Shown piece by piece: positions 33,041 to 35,362 of a DNA stretch of 35,362 nt (position 1 is its first letter; each line of letters begins with the position of its first letter). The translations under genes were made by a program, and so were the position numbers. The stretch is from NCBI RefSeq assembly GCF_002264395.1, contig NZ_NFVA01000073.1, positions 1 through 35,362 of the forward strand. Reading direction: 5' to 3'. The notes under the pieces are model-generated. The model searched no databases. It saw only the letters and a program-made list of their open reading frames with translations, and was not told the origin of the DNA. This DNA comes from Paenibacillus sp. VTT E-133291 (GTDB taxonomy: Bacteria > Bacillota > Bacilli > Paenibacillales > Paenibacillaceae).

Positions 33041-34531
33041 TTAGTGACCCATCATCATCGCTGGATCTACCTCTTCACTGATTTTTTCAATTTGCTGCAT
33101 CTTCGGCTTGCGAAGAATTAGCGACATAACGATACCAACACTTACGATACAAGCGGTCAGGAAAAATGTATCTCCAAATCCAGCTACTAAGGCCGTTTGT
33201 GGATCGCCTGTTTTTCCGATTGTCGCCATGTGAGTATTAATATGAGATGTCAGATAAGCTGTAAGACCTGTTACTGCAAACGACACGACAACCTGTTGAG
33301 CTGCTGAGGTCAACGGCGTCACACGGCTAACCAAATCACGTGGAGCTGAGTTTAATACATGTGTATTGAGTGGCATCATGGTTGACCCCATACCTAACCC
33401 CATCACACACACCGCGACAATAACCATCCAAATCGGTGTATCCACATTTACCGTCGAGAGTATAAACATCGCAGCGGCTATAACACTCAACCCACAGAAT
33501 GCTAATGGACGAGCTCCAATTTTATCAAACAACCGACCACTAATCGGCATCATCAGACCCGCGCACAACGCTTGCGGCATCACGATCCAACCGGTATGAA
33601 GTGCGGTATAACCTTTAATATTCTGTAAATACAAAGGAATCATCAGTGTAGCTCCGAACAATGCCATCTGTACGATCCAAGTAAGAATAATACCACGTGT
33701 GAAATCAGATGATTTAAACACCTTCAGTTCGAGCAATGGATACTTCTGTCTAAGCTCCACTATAATGAACAAGATTAATGCGATACCACCGATGGTTAAG
33801 CCTGTAATCGCACCGGTTGAAGACCAATCTGTTCCCCCTTCGCTCACACCATAAGCAAGCATAGCGAACGCGATCGGCGCAAGACACATCCCGAGAATAT
33901 CAAGATGTGTTGACTTCTGAGGCTCAGTCTTCGGTAAATATTTCTTACCCAGAATAAAGGCCAAGATGCCAATTGGCAAATTGATAATGAAGATCCAGTG
34001 CCAGCTCACATAATCGACAAGATAACCGGAAATTACAGGACCAAAAGCTGGTGCCATCAACATCGGAATCCCGAGAACACCCATAATAGAGCCGCGACGT
34101 TCAGGCGGAGCTAATTTGAATACCATGGCCATCCCGATCGGGGCAACCATACCGCCGCCTAGACCTTGAATAATACGGAATAAAATCAGTTGCTCGGGTG
34201 ATTGTGCTAAGCCGCATAGAAGTGACCCTAAAGTGAACATCACAATCGTTATAAGGAAAATTCGCTTTGCGCCAAATTTATCTGTCATCCACCCGGCAAG
34301 TGGAATGACTGCGGATAGTGCTAATGTGTACCCCGTTATTGCCCATTGAATCGTCTTTAGATCTGTATTGAAATATTCCACTAATTTGGGAATTGCATTA
34401 TTAACAACTGTACTATCCAGAATAACCATAATCATACCAACGATAATCGCAAGCAGAGGTGGCAGAATAGCTTTTAGGGAGAATGTGTCGCCTTCCTGCG
34501 TAAGGGGTTTTGTTGCAGCATTTGATGTCAT
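33041..34531 (-). CDS. MFS multidrug efflux transporter, DHA2 (EmrB/QacA) family
   Basis: A 496-residue membrane protein with about 14 hydrophobic helices. It has the helix 1 motif MVILDSTVVNNAIP, the loop 2-3 motif GWMTDKFGAKRIF (motif A), GLGGGMVAPIGMAM and the antiporter motif C region APAFGPVISGYL. These are standard for drug/proton antiporters of the 14-helix family. AGAGGT precedes the ATG. It lies 17 bp after the tetR gene in the same direction, so its expression is probably controlled by that repressor. The exported compound is unknown, and the operon has no visible link to glycan use. Confidence 0.92.
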   Translation of the reverse strand: MTSNAATKPLTQEGDTFSLKAILPPLLAIIVGMIMVILDSTVVNNAIPKLVEYFNTDLKTIQWAITGYTLALSAVIPLAGWMTDKFGAKRIFLITIVMFTLGSLLCGLAQSPEQLILFRIIQGLGGGMVAPIGMAMVFKLAPPERRGSIMGVLGIPMLMAPAFGPVISGYLVDYVSWHWIFIINLPIGILAFILGKKYLPKTEPQKSTHLDILGMCLAPIAFAMLAYGVSEGGTDWSSTGAITGLTIGGIALILFIIVELRQKYPLLELKVFKSSDFTRGIILTWIVQMALFGATLMIPLYLQNIKGYTALHTGWIVMPQALCAGLMMPISGRLFDKIGARPLAFCGLSVIAAAMFILSTVNVDTPIWMVIVAVCVMGLGMGSTMMPLNTHVLNSAPRDLVSRVTPLTSAAQQVVVSFAVTGLTAYLTSHINTHMATIGKTGDPQTALVAGFGDTFFLTACIVSVGIVMSLILRKPKMQQIEKISEEVDPAMMMGH

Positions 34532-34548
34532 TGTGATACCTCTGCTTT

Positions 34549-35151
34549 CTAAATTTTGACTGAATATTTGTGAAAATAATGCTCGAAAAACAAGTCGATG
34601 CTCTCCTCAATCGATAAAGGGATATCGAGTAGAGACGATTGAATGCGATCGTTCGGCTGACATTTAGCAGCAGGATTAACTTTGGTGAACGGTGACATAA
34701 TGGCAGCAAACATATGCTGTGTCATCAACAATAAAGTCTTTGGATCTGTTATACCTGTCACTTCTGTCATGACTGCTCTTAATTTTTCGAACCCTTGTTG
34801 CTTCATAAAATGTACATATTCGGCCACCGATTCAAACAATGGATCATGGCCAAGAATTCGCTTAAGCAAATCAGGATAGTCTTGAAGAAATGAAGCGTAC
34901 GTCAAAATGAATTGTTTCAACCGTTCGATTGGCGGATGCTCCACAACATCAAATATGTCAAACGCTGAGCGGAATGTTTCCAGAATCATCTTCATTGCTT
35001 CATGAATAAGCTTTTCTTTCGACCCGAAATAATAATTAATCAGCGCTACATTAGTGCCCGCTTCACTAGCAATTTTCCGAATGGTGACACTATCAATCCC
35101 TTCAGACTTAATCAATTGCAATGTGGCGTCCAAAATCTTCTCCTTCGTCAT
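34549..35151 (-). CDS. TetR-family transcriptional repressor
   Basis: The 200-residue protein has the TetR N-terminal helix-turn-helix (TKEKILDATLQLIKSEGID, then IRKIASEAGTNVALINYYFG, residues of about 2-55) and a helical ligand-binding domain. The start at 35151 is chosen because GAGGAGAG precedes that ATG; a longer frame to 35232 would run through the promoter and operator. As the first gene of the tetR-MFS pair it probably represses both and is released by an efflux substrate. Confidence 0.9.
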   Translation of the reverse strand: MTKEKILDATLQLIKSEGIDSVTIRKIASEAGTNVALINYYFGSKEKLIHEAMKMILETFRSAFDIFDVVEHPPIERLKQFILTYASFLQDYPDLLKRILGHDPLFESVAEYVHFMKQQGFEKLRAVMTEVTGITDPKTLLLMTQHMFAAIMSPFTKVNPAAKCQPNDRIQSSLLDIPLSIEESIDLFFEHYFHKYSVKI

Positions 35152-35176
35152 ATAACTCTCCTCAACTCTACATACA

Positions 35177-35193
35177 TTTAAACAGCGTTTAAA
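35177..35193. promoter_or_regulatory. Probable TetR operator
   Basis: TTTAAAC-AGC-GTTTAAA is a perfect inverted repeat with 7-bp arms. It lies between the -10 box and the tetR start, where a bound repressor would block transcription. Confidence 0.65.
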
Positions 35194-35202
35194 ACAATGA
35201 TT

Positions 35203-35232
35203 AATATACCTTGAAAACTTAATACGCGTCAA
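35203..35232 (-). promoter_or_regulatory. SigmaA-type promoter for tetR-MFS
   Basis: On the minus strand, TTGACG (35227-35232), an 18-bp spacer and TATATT (35203-35208) form a good promoter. The predicted start is just upstream of the inverted repeat at 35177-35193. The remaining 130 bp to the window end show nothing I can assign. Confidence 0.65.
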
Positions 35233-35362
35233 TGGAAATTTCAGAAAATACCCCCACTGTTTTCAAAAAAGACGGAATCATGCGATGCAGGGCTTAAATC
35301 TGAAGAACAAAAATAACCGGCCGAGAATATATTGATATGCTCCCATCATAGTAGACAGTAGA

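Noticed and set aside
1..35362. CRISPR arrays, tRNA/rRNA genes, transposases, phage genes
   Set aside because: None seen: no regularly spaced repeats, no cloverleaf with CCA end, and no recombinase or transposase motifs in any substantial frame.

Overview
The window looks like a chromosomal segment from a Paenibacillus-type Firmicute. The evidence is Gram-positive-style lipoproteins, strong AGGAGG ribosome binding sites, TTG and GTG starts, sigmaA-like promoters, a perfect catabolite-responsive element (cre), a YesM/YesN-type two-component pair, and LplB/YtcP-type sugar permeases with no ATPase gene nearby. Genus is inferred from gene style only.

Layout. (1) 121-954: a small DUF4362 lipoprotein. 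(2) 18672 down to 1152, minus strand: eleven closely packed genes ending in a clear terminator. In transcription order these are two GH29 alpha-L-fucosidases, a CBM9-like protein, a transglutaminase-fold protein, a GH18 enzyme, a GH130 phosphorylase, a GH38 alpha-mannosidase, a GH3 beta-glycosidase, a GH125 exo-alpha-mannosidase, a mannose-6-phosphate isomerase with an extra N-terminal domain, and a ROK sugar kinase. (3) 18887-21148, plus strand: a membrane-bound AraC-type regulator divergent from the fucosidase operon. (4) 24787 down to 21242, minus strand: an ABC importer (two permeases and a lipoprotein). (5) 25261-28741, plus strand: a second, divergent ABC importer. (6) 28927-32967, plus strand: histidine kinase, response regulator and a third solute-binding lipoprotein. 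(7) 35151 down to 33041, minus strand: a tetR-MFS efflux pair, apparently unrelated to the rest.

How it works together (inference). None of the glycosidases has a signal peptide, while both importers are typical of large oligosaccharide uptake. The set of activities (fucosidase, GH18, alpha-mannosidases, Man-beta-GlcNAc-type phosphorylase, Man-6-P isomerase, sugar kinase) matches import of fucosylated N-glycans or glycopeptides and their complete dismantling in the cytoplasm to fructose-6-phosphate. The transglutaminase-fold protein carries a GRCGE/HAWVE/ACE signature like that of eukaryotic cytosolic peptide:N-glycanase. It sits directly upstream of the GH18 gene, making it the best candidate for an undescribed activity. 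The arrangement resembles the eukaryotic cytosolic free-glycan route (PNGase, endo-glucosaminidase, GH38 mannosidase).

Genome-evolution signal: two 65-bp direct repeats, 97% identical, lie at 11210 and 25107. They bracket the GH18-to-permease block and look like the 3' end of a lost lacI-family gene.
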